Positions 39,473-47,267 of a stretch of DNA of 64,000 nt are shown one piece after another. Every line of letters starts with the position of its first letter. Positions within the stretch are counted from its first letter, which is position 1. The DNA comes from Pseudomonadota bacterium (GTDB lineage Bacteria > Pseudomonadota > Gammaproteobacteria > Acidiferrobacterales > UBA6901): assembly GCA_021790335.1 (NCBI GenBank), contig JAJYEE010000003.1, positions 124,001-188,000 of the forward strand, written 5' to 3'. The notes under the pieces were generated by a model. The model worked only from the letters and a program-made list of their open reading frames with translations, ran no database searches and had not been told where the DNA came from. Position numbers and translations under genes: made by a program.

Positions 39473-40345
39473 ATGATCCCCGCCAATCTCGAAAGCTGGC
39501 CGGCACCGGCGAAACTCAACCTGTTTCTGCATATTACCGGCCGTCGTCCGGACGGCTACCATTCACTGCAGACTGTCTTTCAGTTTCTCGACTATTCCGA
39601 TGAACTGGCGTTCGAGGTGACCGGGGACGGGTGTGTCAGCCGGGCCACGGCAATTCCGGGATTGCCTGAGGATGCGGATTTGTGCGTGCGCGCGGCCCGC
39701 TCCCTGCAGACCGTGGCTGGTGTCGGGCGCGGGGCCACCCTTCATGTCGTCAAACGCATCCCGCAGGGAGGAGGACTGGGAGGGGGGAGTTCCGACGCAG
39801 CCACGACCCTGTTGGCACTCAACCGGCTGTGGAATCTCGGGTTGCCGCTTGCCGACCTGACAACACTGGCCCTGAAACTGGGGGCGGATGTGCCGGTGTT
39901 CGTCCGGGGGTATGCCGCCTGGGGCGAGGGAATCGGCGAGGCGCTCGCACCCATCAGCCTCGCGGAGCCCTGGTACGTGGTTCTTGTCCCCCCTGTGCAC
40001 GTATCCACTCAGGCGGTATTTGCCGAGTTCGATCGCGACGCCGCGGCACAATTGACACGCTACAGCCAGCCCATCACAATACGCGATTTTCACGCTGGTC
40101 GTGCGCGCAACGACCTAGAACCGGTGGTTCGTCGGCTTTACCCCCAGGTCGATAAGGCCTTGGCGTGGCTCGGAAAATTCGGAGATGCACGCATGACGGG
40201 TTCTGGGTCCTGTGTCTATCTGGCGACGACCGGTCCGGACCAGGCCAGGGACATCGTTGCCCGCTGTCCGCAGGATTGCGCGAAGGGTTTCGTCGCACGC
40301 GGAATAAATGAGCACCCGATTCACCGGCGGTACGGCGACGTTTGA
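39473..40345 (+). CDS. ispE: 4-(cytidine 5'-diphospho)-2-C-methyl-D-erythritol kinase
   Basis: 290 residues. GHMP kinase with N-terminal WPAPAKLNLFLHITGRRPDGYH, the glycine-rich ATP loop PQGGGLGGGSSDAATTL and the C-terminal ARMTGSGSCVYLAT motif. It acts in the MEP isoprenoid pathway. Its stop codon lies 2 bases before tRNA-Gln, so the tRNA must be cut from the same transcript or the overlap tolerated. Confidence 0.97.
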   Translation: MIPANLESWPAPAKLNLFLHITGRRPDGYHSLQTVFQFLDYSDELAFEVTGDGCVSRATAIPGLPEDADLCVRAARSLQTVAGVGRGATLHVVKRIPQGGGLGGGSSDAATTLLALNRLWNLGLPLADLTTLALKLGADVPVFVRGYAAWGEGIGEALAPISLAEPWYVVLVPPVHVSTQAVFAEFDRDAAAQLTRYSQPITIRDFHAGRARNDLEPVVRRLYPQVDKALAWLGKFGDARMTGSGSCVYLATTGPDQARDIVARCPQDCAKGFVARGINEHPIHRRYGDV

Positions 40346-40347
40346 AT

Positions 40348-40422
40348 TGGGGTGTCGCCAAGCGGTAAGGCACCGGATTTTGATTCCGGCATTCCCAGGT
40401 TCGAATCCTGGCACCCCAGCCA
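40348..40422 (+). tRNA. tRNA-Gln (anticodon TTG)
   Basis: 75 bases including encoded CCA. The acceptor stem TGGGGTG/CACCCCA pairs fully; the anticodon arm is ccgga-ttTTGat-tccgg; the T arm is ccagg-ttcgaat-cctgg. The anticodon UUG reads CAA/CAG glutamine codons. Its site between ispE and prs is conserved in gammaproteobacteria. Confidence 0.97.
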
Positions 40423-40476
40423 ATTTCCGGAAGAGAGGAATCGGAGTGCTGTCCGGGCGGGGCTCGGCACGACGAC

Positions 40477-40496
40477 GCAGCCGGCAGGCCGGCTGC
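40477..40496. repeat. Perfect 9-bp inverted repeat after tRNA-Gln
   Basis: gcagccggc/gccggctgc with a 2-base loop. It has no T-run, so it could be an RNA processing or pausing hairpin between the tRNA and prs rather than an intrinsic terminator. Confidence 0.45.
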
Positions 40497-40610
40497 CCGC
40501 AATGATTGAGCGCGATGGTTCAACGAACAGGGCGGGCCCGCCGCGCCACTAACGGCAGCGTGACGGCCTGAATCCGGATCCACGCAGGGGACGTATTAGC
40601 GGAGAGGCAA

Positions 40611-41561
40611 GTGTCGCTAGACAACATGGTGGTATTCACCGGGAACGCCAACCCGGCGCTGGCGGAGCGGGTGGTTCACCACCTCGGCATTCCGCTGGGC
40701 AAGGTGCATGTCGGCCGCTTCAGCGACGGCGAGACGCTGGTCGAGATCATGGAGAATGTGCGCGGACGAGACGTCTTCGTGCTTCAGCCGACCTGCGCGC
40801 CGAGCAATGACAATTTGATGGAACTCCTGGTTATGATGGACGCGATAAAGCGTGCATCAGCACGGCGGGTGACCGCTGTCATGCCCTATTATGGGTATGC
40901 GCGCCAGGACCGGCGGCCGCGTACGGCGCGTGTTGCGATCACCGCGAAAGTAGTTGCAGATATGATCACGGTTGCAGGCGCCAACCGTGTACTGACAATG
41001 GATCTGCATGCCGACCAGATCCAGGGATTTTTCAATATCCCGACGGACAATATTTATGCCGCTCCGGTATTGCTGGGTGAAATCTGGCGCAACAAGTACC
41101 AGGATCTGCTGGTGATTTCACCGGACGTCGGAGGCGTCGTGCGTGCCCGTGCCATGGCCAAGCATCTCGAAGCGGGTCTCGCGATCATCGACAAACGCCG
41201 GCCGCGTCCCAACGAGGCCAAGGTGATGAACATCATTGGCGAGGTCGAGGGGCATACCTGCGTGCTGATGGACGACCTGGTCGATACCGCCAACACACTG
41301 TGCGAGGCGGCTGCGGCGCTGAAGGACCACGGTGCCCTGCGAGTGGTGGCCTACTGCACGCATGCCGTGCTGTCGGGCCCTGCGGTTGAGCGCATCGAGA
41401 ATTCGCAGCTCGACGAACTGGTCGTTACGGATACCATACCGTTGCGCGCGGAAGCCAAGGCCTGTCGTCGCATCCGCCAGCTCACCGTCGCTGAACTTCT
41501 GGCTGAGACCATGCGTCGCATAGCCAACGATGACTCGGTAAGCTCGCTGTTCATGGATTAG
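40611..41561 (+). CDS. prs: Ribose-phosphate pyrophosphokinase
   Basis: 316 residues from the GTG at 40611 with a ggagaggcaag ribosome site; the next in-frame ATG is at 40626. It makes PRPP from ribose 5-phosphate and ATP. The landmarks are [20 protein letters not shown], the divalent-metal/PRPP region [11 protein letters not shown] and the PRPP loop [12 protein letters not shown]. One gene in the conserved run ispE-tRNA-prs-rplY-pth-ychF. Confidence 0.97.
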   Translation: MSLDNMVVFTGNANPALAERVVHHLGIPLGKVHVGRFSDGETLVEIMENVRGRDVFVLQPTCAPSNDNLMELLVMMDAIKRASARRVTAVMPYYGYARQDRRPRTARVAITAKVVADMITVAGANRVLTMDLHADQIQGFFNIPTDNIYAAPVLLGEIWRNKYQDLLVISPDVGGVVRARAMAKHLEAGLAIIDKRRPRPNEAKVMNIIGEVEGHTCVLMDDLVDTANTLCEAAAALKDHGALRVVAYCTHAVLSGPAVERIENSQLDELVVTDTIPLRAEAKACRRIRQLTVAELLAETMRRIANDDSVSSLFMD

Positions 41562-41790
41562 CGGAGCGCGGAGCGGACCCTCTGCATGCACATGCGTCGA
41601 TCAGCATGGGATTGCCAGGCATAGGGGAATTGACGCCGCGAGTGCTGGCAGGTTTAGTTGCAGTCCCGATTCCGGGCGAAGTTGGCGTCTGAACGTCGTG
41701 CGCTGCGTTTCACCCGGAATCTTGTAATTAGGTTCGCCGAGTCTGGTCGCGGAGGAGGCGAAATGTGCTACAAACACTGGAGAATGACCC

Positions 41791-42486
41791 ATGGCAAAAT
41801 TTGAACTGAACGCAGAGCTGCGCGATGCGAAAGGTACGGGTGCGAGCCGCCGCCTTCGCAATGCCGGCAAGATTCCCGCAGTCATGTACGGAGCCGGCAA
41901 GGAACCGGCAATGCTTGCGCTCGACCACGCTTCGCTGTTCCACCAGGTGTCGAACGAGTCGTTCTACACGTCCATCCTGACCGTGAACGTCGGCGGCCAG
42001 AAGGAACAGGCCGTGCTGCGTGATATCCAGATGCATCCGTTTAAGCCGCGCATCCAGCATATGGATCTGCAGCGCATCAGTGCGACCGAAAAGCTGCATA
42101 TGCTTGTTCCGCTGCATTTCATCAACCAGGACATTGCGCCCGGCGTCAAGTTGCAGGGAGGCATTGTCGCGCACCTTATGACCGAAGTGGACGTAACCTG
42201 TCTGCCGCACCAGCTTCCGGAATATCTCACCGTCGACCTTTCCAACCTCAACCTCGGCCAATCTGTGCACCTGACCGACGTTCCATTGCCGGAAGGGGTT
42301 TCGATTACCAGCCTTGGGCATGGCGGAGCCGATCTGGCGGTGGCGACGATTACGGTCGTGCGCGCGACCGTTGAGGCGGAAGCCGAGGCGGCTGCTGCCG
42401 CTGCGGCTCCGGCCGAGGGCGCAACCCCAGCCGGAGGAGCGCCGGCAGCCCCCGCAGCGGAGGCGGGAAAGAAGGAATCCAAGTAA
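41791..42486 (+). CDS. rplY: 50S ribosomal protein L25 (CTC family, long form)
   Basis: 231 residues. The N-terminal L25 domain binding 5S rRNA (LRDAKGTGASRRLRNAGKIPAVMYG) is followed by the CTC-type C-terminal domain (about residues 95-190) and an Ala/Pro-rich tail. Enteric L25 is a 94-residue single-domain form, so this is the longer TL5/Ctc type. It precedes pth. Confidence 0.95.
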   Translation: MAKFELNAELRDAKGTGASRRLRNAGKIPAVMYGAGKEPAMLALDHASLFHQVSNESFYTSILTVNVGGQKEQAVLRDIQMHPFKPRIQHMDLQRISATEKLHMLVPLHFINQDIAPGVKLQGGIVAHLMTEVDVTCLPHQLPEYLTVDLSNLNLGQSVHLTDVPLPEGVSITSLGHGGADLAVATITVVRATVEAEAEAAAAAAAPAEGATPAGGAPAAPAAEAGKKESK

Positions 42487-42513
42487 CCGCGAGCGTGTCG
42501 CGTCAGGCAGGGT

Positions 42514-43104
42514 ATGCTGATGGTGGGCGAGGTGTCTCTCATCGCAGGTCTCGGCAACCCGGGTGCAGAATACGCCGGCACCCGACACAATGCCGGTTTT
42601 CGGTTCGTCGATGCTGTACTCGCCGAGTTCGGTGGCAGTCTGCGCTCGGAGGGACGATTCTCCGGGCGTGCCGCCCGGATCAGCATCGGTGGTCACGAGA
42701 TCTGGCTGCTCGAGCCGGACACTTTCATGAACCACAGCGGAGAGGCGGTGTCGCGCCTTGCGCATTACCACAAGATCCCGGTCGAGAATATACTCATCGT
42801 TCACGATGAGATGGATCTGGCCCCGGGGACGGTGCGCTTAAAGCGGGGTGGGGGCGACGGCGGTCATAACGGCGTGGCCGATATCGCTGAAAAGCTTGGA
42901 GGACGGGAGTTTCTGCGCCTGCGCATAGGTATAGGGCGGCCCGCGACCAGTGCGCAGGTCGTCTCTTACGTGCTTCGCAGGGCACCGGTCGCTGAGCAGG
43001 AATTGATCGATGCCGCCATCCGTGATGCCCTTGGGCATGTCGAGGAAATTGTGCATGGTCACGCGCAGAAGGCAATGAATGCCCTGCATACGCACACGCG
43101 CTAG
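42514..43104 (+). CDS. pth: Peptidyl-tRNA hydrolase
   Basis: 196 residues. It frees tRNA from peptidyl-tRNA drop-off. The conserved LIAGLGNPGAEYAGTRHNAGFR (catalytic His) and VHDEMDLAPGTVRLKRGGGDGGHNG motifs are complete. It is 10 bases before ychF; pth-ychF is a widely conserved pair. Confidence 0.97.
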   Translation: MLMVGEVSLIAGLGNPGAEYAGTRHNAGFRFVDAVLAEFGGSLRSEGRFSGRAARISIGGHEIWLLEPDTFMNHSGEAVSRLAHYHKIPVENILIVHDEMDLAPGTVRLKRGGGDGGHNGVADIAEKLGGREFLRLRIGIGRPATSAQVVSYVLRRAPVAEQELIDAAIRDALGHVEEIVHGHAQKAMNALHTHTR

Positions 43105-43114
43105 GTAGCTCAGA

Positions 43115-44206
43115 ATGGGAATCAAATGCGGTATTGTCGGATTGCCAAATGTCGGCAAGTCCACGTTGTTCAATGCGCTCACCCAGGCCGGTATCCAGGC
43201 CGAGAACTACCCGTTCTGTACCATCGATCCGAACATCGGAATTGTCGAGGTTCCTGACCTGCGCCTGGCGCAGCTTGCGGACATCGCCAGCCCGGAAAAG
43301 ACCGTGCCTGCAACCATCGAGTTCGTGGATATTGCCGGGCTCGTGGCCGGTGCATCCAAGGGCGAAGGCTTGGGCAACAAGTTTCTCGCGCATATTCGTG
43401 AAGTCGACGCGATAGCGCATGTGGTGCGCTGCTTCGAAGACGAGAACATCGTGCATGTGCGAGGTCATATCGATCCTCTGGCCGACGTCGAGGTCATCAA
43501 TACGGAACTTGCGCTTGCGGATCTGGAGACGGTCGAGAAGGCGCAGGCGCGCACCGAGAAAGGCGCCAAAAGCGGCAACAAGGATGAGATTCGTCTGCGC
43601 GAACTGCTTGCGCAGGTGCATGCACACCTGAATGATGGTGCGCCGGTACGCTCCATGAGTCTGGGAGACGCTGAGCAGAAGCTGATCCGCCCACTGTGCC
43701 TGCTCACTCACAAGCCTCTCATGTATATTGCCAACGTTGCCGAGGACGGATTTCAGGCCAACCCCCTGCTGGATGCAGTCGAAAAACGTGCGCGCAGCGA
43801 AGGTTCGGTGGTAGTTCCTATCTGTGCTGCGATCGAGGCCGAGTTGGCGGGAATGAACGCCGATGAAAAGCGCGAGTTCCTCAAGGAAATGGGGCTGGAT
43901 GAGCCGGGACTGAACCGCGTCATCCGGGCCGCGTACGCTCTGCTCGGGCTTCAGACATACTTCACCGCGGGGCCTAAGGAGGTGCGCGCCTGGACTGTGC
44001 GCGTGGGTGCGACGGCACCACAGGCTGCCGGCGTCATACACTCGGATTTTGAGCGCGGATTTATCCGCGCTGAGGTGGTGGCCTACGAAGATTATATCCA
44101 CCACCACGGCGAGCACGGCGCGAAGGAAGCTGGCCGTTTCCGTCTGGAAGGCAAGGATTATGTTGTGCACGACGGGGATGTCATGCACTTCCGCTTCAAC
44201 GTTTAA
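43115..44206 (+). CDS. ychF: Redox-regulated ATPase YchF (Obg family)
   Basis: 363 residues. P-loop [15 protein letters not shown], the ATP-specificity region that replaces NKxD, and a C-terminal TGS domain ([14 protein letters not shown]). YchF/OLA1 is an ATPase that binds ribosomes and affects stress survival. It is the last core gene before tRNA-Met. Confidence 0.97.
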   Translation: MGIKCGIVGLPNVGKSTLFNALTQAGIQAENYPFCTIDPNIGIVEVPDLRLAQLADIASPEKTVPATIEFVDIAGLVAGASKGEGLGNKFLAHIREVDAIAHVVRCFEDENIVHVRGHIDPLADVEVINTELALADLETVEKAQARTEKGAKSGNKDEIRLRELLAQVHAHLNDGAPVRSMSLGDAEQKLIRPLCLLTHKPLMYIANVAEDGFQANPLLDAVEKRARSEGSVVVPICAAIEAELAGMNADEKREFLKEMGLDEPGLNRVIRAAYALLGLQTYFTAGPKEVRAWTVRVGATAPQAAGVIHSDFERGFIRAEVVAYEDYIHHHGEHGAKEAGRFRLEGKDYVVHDGDVMHFRFNV

Positions 44207-44298
44207 TGGGGTGCGTGGCGCAACGCCGAGGCCCTTAAATTTTGGCACGTACCACTTGTGCTCTATGCGTTGAATCTTGTATCTTATGCGGCCCTCTT

Positions 44299-44375
44299 GG
44301 CTATGTAGCTCAGCTGGTTAGAGCGCGGCACTCATAATGCTGAGGTCGGTGGTTCGAGCCCACCCATAGCCACCA
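44299..44375 (+). tRNA. tRNA-Met, elongator type (anticodon CAT); island attachment site
   Basis: 77 bases with encoded CCA. Acceptor GGCTATG/CATAGCC, anticodon loop ctCATaa, T loop TTCGAGC. The layout equals E. coli elongator tRNA-Met rather than initiator (which has a C1-A72 mismatch) or tRNA-Ile2. An integrase gene begins 131 bases downstream, so its 3' end is the likely attachment core, left intact by the insertion. Confidence 0.96.
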
Positions 44376-44506
44376 TAAAATCAATTACTTAGCTTATCAG
44401 CGACGGGGCCATCACACCGTTTGCTGTAACGGCGCTGTAAATTTCCCCAAAATCCAATTAAAATAGCTCCATCGTCGAGAAACAATGGGGAGGGATTCCT
44501 AAATTT

Positions 44507-45502
44507 ATGGCGTCGTTCATCGCACGAAAAGGACCCGGTGGCCACCGGGTCTGGCAAACCCATATCCGCCGTCGCGGATATCCAGCGCAGGTCCGCACGT
44601 TCGACACGAAAGCCGAGGCGCAGGCCTGGGCAGCCATAGTGGAATCTGAGATCGCCCGTGGTGTCTTTGTCTCGCGCGCCGAGGCTGAGGGGACAACTCT
44701 TACCGAGGCGCTAGATCGTTACGAGCGGGAAGTCACGCCCCACAAAAAGAGTGCATACGACGAACGCTACAAGCTGAAAGCGTGGAGGACCAGCAATCTT
44801 TCGCGGCGCTCACTGGCCAGCATTCAGGGAAAGGATTTGGCGGCTTGGCGCGATGCGGAGATTCGCCGGGGATCTTCTGCTTCGACCGTGCGCCGCAAGC
44901 TCGCGCTGTTTTCCCATCTGTTCGAGATCGCGAGGAAGGAATGGGGAATGGAATCGATCGTCAACCCAGTCGACAATATACGGTTGCCACCACCGGGTCA
45001 GCCTCGTACCCGCCGGCTCGTGGACGACGAAGAAGCCCGGCTCCTGGCCACTGCGAAGACCTACGGTGGCGAAATCGGCCCGATCATCACGTGGGCGATC
45101 GAAACCGCGATGCGCCGCAGCGAAATTTCGGCGATGCAATGGGAAAACTTGGACCGGAAAGCCCACGTGCTACTGCTCCCCGAGACCAAGAACGGCACAC
45201 CCCGGCGAGTGCCGCTCTCAAGCCGGGCACTGGCGGCCTTGGACAGGCTGCCCCGTCGCATCGATGGAAAAGTGTGGGATATGAAACCGGATTCGATCAG
45301 CCAGGCGTTCGAGCGGGTCTGCTTGTCCGCCGGTATCGAAGGGCTGACCTTCCATGATCTGCGTCACGAGGCGACCAGTCGACTCTTTGAGAAGGGACTG
45401 AACCCCATGGAGGTTGCGGCCATCACCGGGCACAAAACATTGCAGATTCTGAAGCGATACACGCACCTGCGGGCGGAAGATCTGGTGGGAAGGCTAGGGT
45501 AG
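44507..45502 (+). CDS. int: Tyrosine integrase of the island
   Basis: 331 residues with a ggggaggg ribosome site. Phage-type tyrosine recombinase: N-terminal SAM-like core-binding region (about 60-150), then catalytic Arg in TAMRRSEISAMQW, HDLRHEATSRLF (HxxR), TGHKTLQILKRYTHL with the nucleophilic Tyr. The N-terminal segment resembles arm-binding domains of integrases such as those of tRNA-targeting islands. Reads away from tRNA-Met, the usual direction. Confidence 0.95.
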   Translation: MASFIARKGPGGHRVWQTHIRRRGYPAQVRTFDTKAEAQAWAAIVESEIARGVFVSRAEAEGTTLTEALDRYEREVTPHKKSAYDERYKLKAWRTSNLSRRSLASIQGKDLAAWRDAEIRRGSSASTVRRKLALFSHLFEIARKEWGMESIVNPVDNIRLPPPGQPRTRRLVDDEEARLLATAKTYGGEIGPIITWAIETAMRRSEISAMQWENLDRKAHVLLLPETKNGTPRRVPLSSRALAALDRLPRRIDGKVWDMKPDSISQAFERVCLSAGIEGLTFHDLRHEATSRLFEKGLNPMEVAAITGHKTLQILKRYTHLRAEDLVGRLG

Positions 45503-45551
45503 GCGCTCGTCTCTTTATTGCACCACAGGCCTGACCCAATCCCTCACGACC

Positions 45552-47174
45552 TCATCCGCGCTGAACCAGATCAACAACCGCGCTCGACACGACCGCCGGC
45601 GGGGCCGCAGGCGGTGGTGCGGACGCCCCGGTTGCGGATGCAGCCACAAACGGCCGGCAAACCTCCGCCCGCGCGGGCAGGATCGGGATCTCGACCCGCG
45701 CAATCGGAAAATCTCCCGCGAGCTTGAGAAATCCCCGCCGATCACGCAGCCCCGCGATCTCCGACGGCAGCACCACCCGTTCGATGCTGATCTGCTCGCT
45801 TTCACCGGAATGCGACCCGCCGGCGCTAGATCCCTCGCTTTGCACCCGGCGCGACAGCTGCTGATCGCCAAGCAGACGGCTGCCCCAGTCCGCGGTCTCG
45901 GGATCAGCGGCGCGCAGGATCAACTGGGAAGAGAAGCAGCTCAACAGCGTCTGCGCACCCTGCAGGCCGTAAGCTCCGCGCAACTGCGCGACCGTCTGCA
46001 GACCGGCACACGCACACAGCCCGAATTTCCGCCCCTGGGTGAGTGCCTCCGACAGCGCCTGGACGCGCCCGAGTGCTGCCAGCTCGTCCAACAGCAGCCA
46101 CAACCGCCGGTTGCGATCCGGCGGCAGCACCAGCACCGCACTCACCAGTTCTCCGATCCACGCCGCAATAAGTGGGCGCAGCGCCGTCGCGAGATCCGCC
46201 CGCACCGGAATCCAGAGCCATCCGCTTCCCCCCTCGACCCAGCGGCGCAGGCTCCAGGCATCCGCCCCCGCACCAGGCGGCAGAAACCGATAGGGCGCGA
46301 GATACGCACCGATGATCGCGCGCACCGAGCCCAACATCTTTGCCGCGCCCGAATCGAACAAGGTCTGCGCCGGCAGACCCCTGACCAGTACTTCGAGGTC
46401 CTCGGAGTTCGCGACGGTGAGCCCCTGCACCAGATCGGCATTCGGGCGCTCCATCAGCCGTTGCAGCACCGCGCTGGTCAACCCCTGGGCGTAGCACTGC
46501 CACTGCTGGGCATCCGGGCCCTCGGTATCGGGGAGCAGGCTCTTCGCGAGGCGCTCCGCCTCCGCCGCCCCCCGCAGCTCGGCAAGCGGTGACCAGGCGA
46601 CACTGCGCGCATCGAGCGGATTCAGCAGGGTGTCACCGCACCGCCAGTACCGCATCATCAGTTCCCCGCCCGGGTCGACCACGACCGCCCGCTCCCCCGC
46701 CCGGTCGCGGATCGCATCAACCAGGGCCTGCAGCGCGAGCGATTTGCCGGTACCGGTGGAACCGGTGAGCAACACATGCTGGGGTTCGATGTCGCGCGGA
46801 ATCGAGACCTCGCCAATGGGGATGGCGCCGTGCTCCCGGCGCGCGGGCCGACCCAGGCGCGCCCCGCGCTGGACGATGTCACGGCATCGCCGCTGGAGCG
46901 CATGCGTGACCACCGCGATGACCACCGCCGCGACCGCCGGCACGAGGTAAACCACCGGCGGCAGGACCCGGGCCAGCTGCACCAGAAACCAAAACACGCT
47001 TTCGCGCGCATGTGGCACCCAAAGCTGCGCGCGCAGCCACCGGCCCGCTGCCCGTGCCCCGTCCGCAAAGCCCGTCGGGTACAGGCAGGCATCGCCGGCG
47101 TAGCCCAAGAGGGTCAGCACCCACCACCCAGTGAGCGTTCCTCGGAACCGTTGGCCTCGCGCTGCCTTCGTCAT
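45552..47174 (-). CDS. Conjugative coupling protein (VirD4/TraD/TrwB family ATPase)
   Basis: 540 residues. Two hydrophobic segments near the N-terminus (about 17-30 and 60-90), then a P-loop ATPase: Walker A GSTGTGKS at 138-145 and Walker B LWLLLDELAALGRV near residue 350. It would connect the relaxase-DNA complex to a secretion channel, pumping DNA. The Pro/Ala-rich C-terminus could be the docking tail. It is downstream of the relaxase on the minus strand (93-base gap). Absence of T4SS genes suggests it borrows another element's channel. Confidence 0.92.
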   Translation of the reverse strand: MTKAARGQRFRGTLTGWWVLTLLGYAGDACLYPTGFADGARAAGRWLRAQLWVPHARESVFWFLVQLARVLPPVVYLVPAVAAVVIAVVTHALQRRCRDIVQRGARLGRPARREHGAIPIGEVSIPRDIEPQHVLLTGSTGTGKSLALQALVDAIRDRAGERAVVVDPGGELMMRYWRCGDTLLNPLDARSVAWSPLAELRGAAEAERLAKSLLPDTEGPDAQQWQCYAQGLTSAVLQRLMERPNADLVQGLTVANSEDLEVLVRGLPAQTLFDSGAAKMLGSVRAIIGAYLAPYRFLPPGAGADAWSLRRWVEGGSGWLWIPVRADLATALRPLIAAWIGELVSAVLVLPPDRNRRLWLLLDELAALGRVQALSEALTQGRKFGLCACAGLQTVAQLRGAYGLQGAQTLLSCFSSQLILRAADPETADWGSRLLGDQQLSRRVQSEGSSAGGSHSGESEQISIERVVLPSEIAGLRDRRGFLKLAGDFPIARVEIPILPARAEVCRPFVAASATGASAPPPAAPPAVVSSAVVDLVQRG

Positions 47175-47267
47175 GATCCCATCTCCTGATCGGAATCGGG
47201 TTCCGGATCGGGGAGGCCGGCGGGTTGCCGGCCTCTCTACATAGGTACGTGGCGGAAATGCCGGTGC

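Noticed and set aside
42794-44248. 484-residue minus-strand frame
   Set aside because: Shadow of pth and ychF; no motif.
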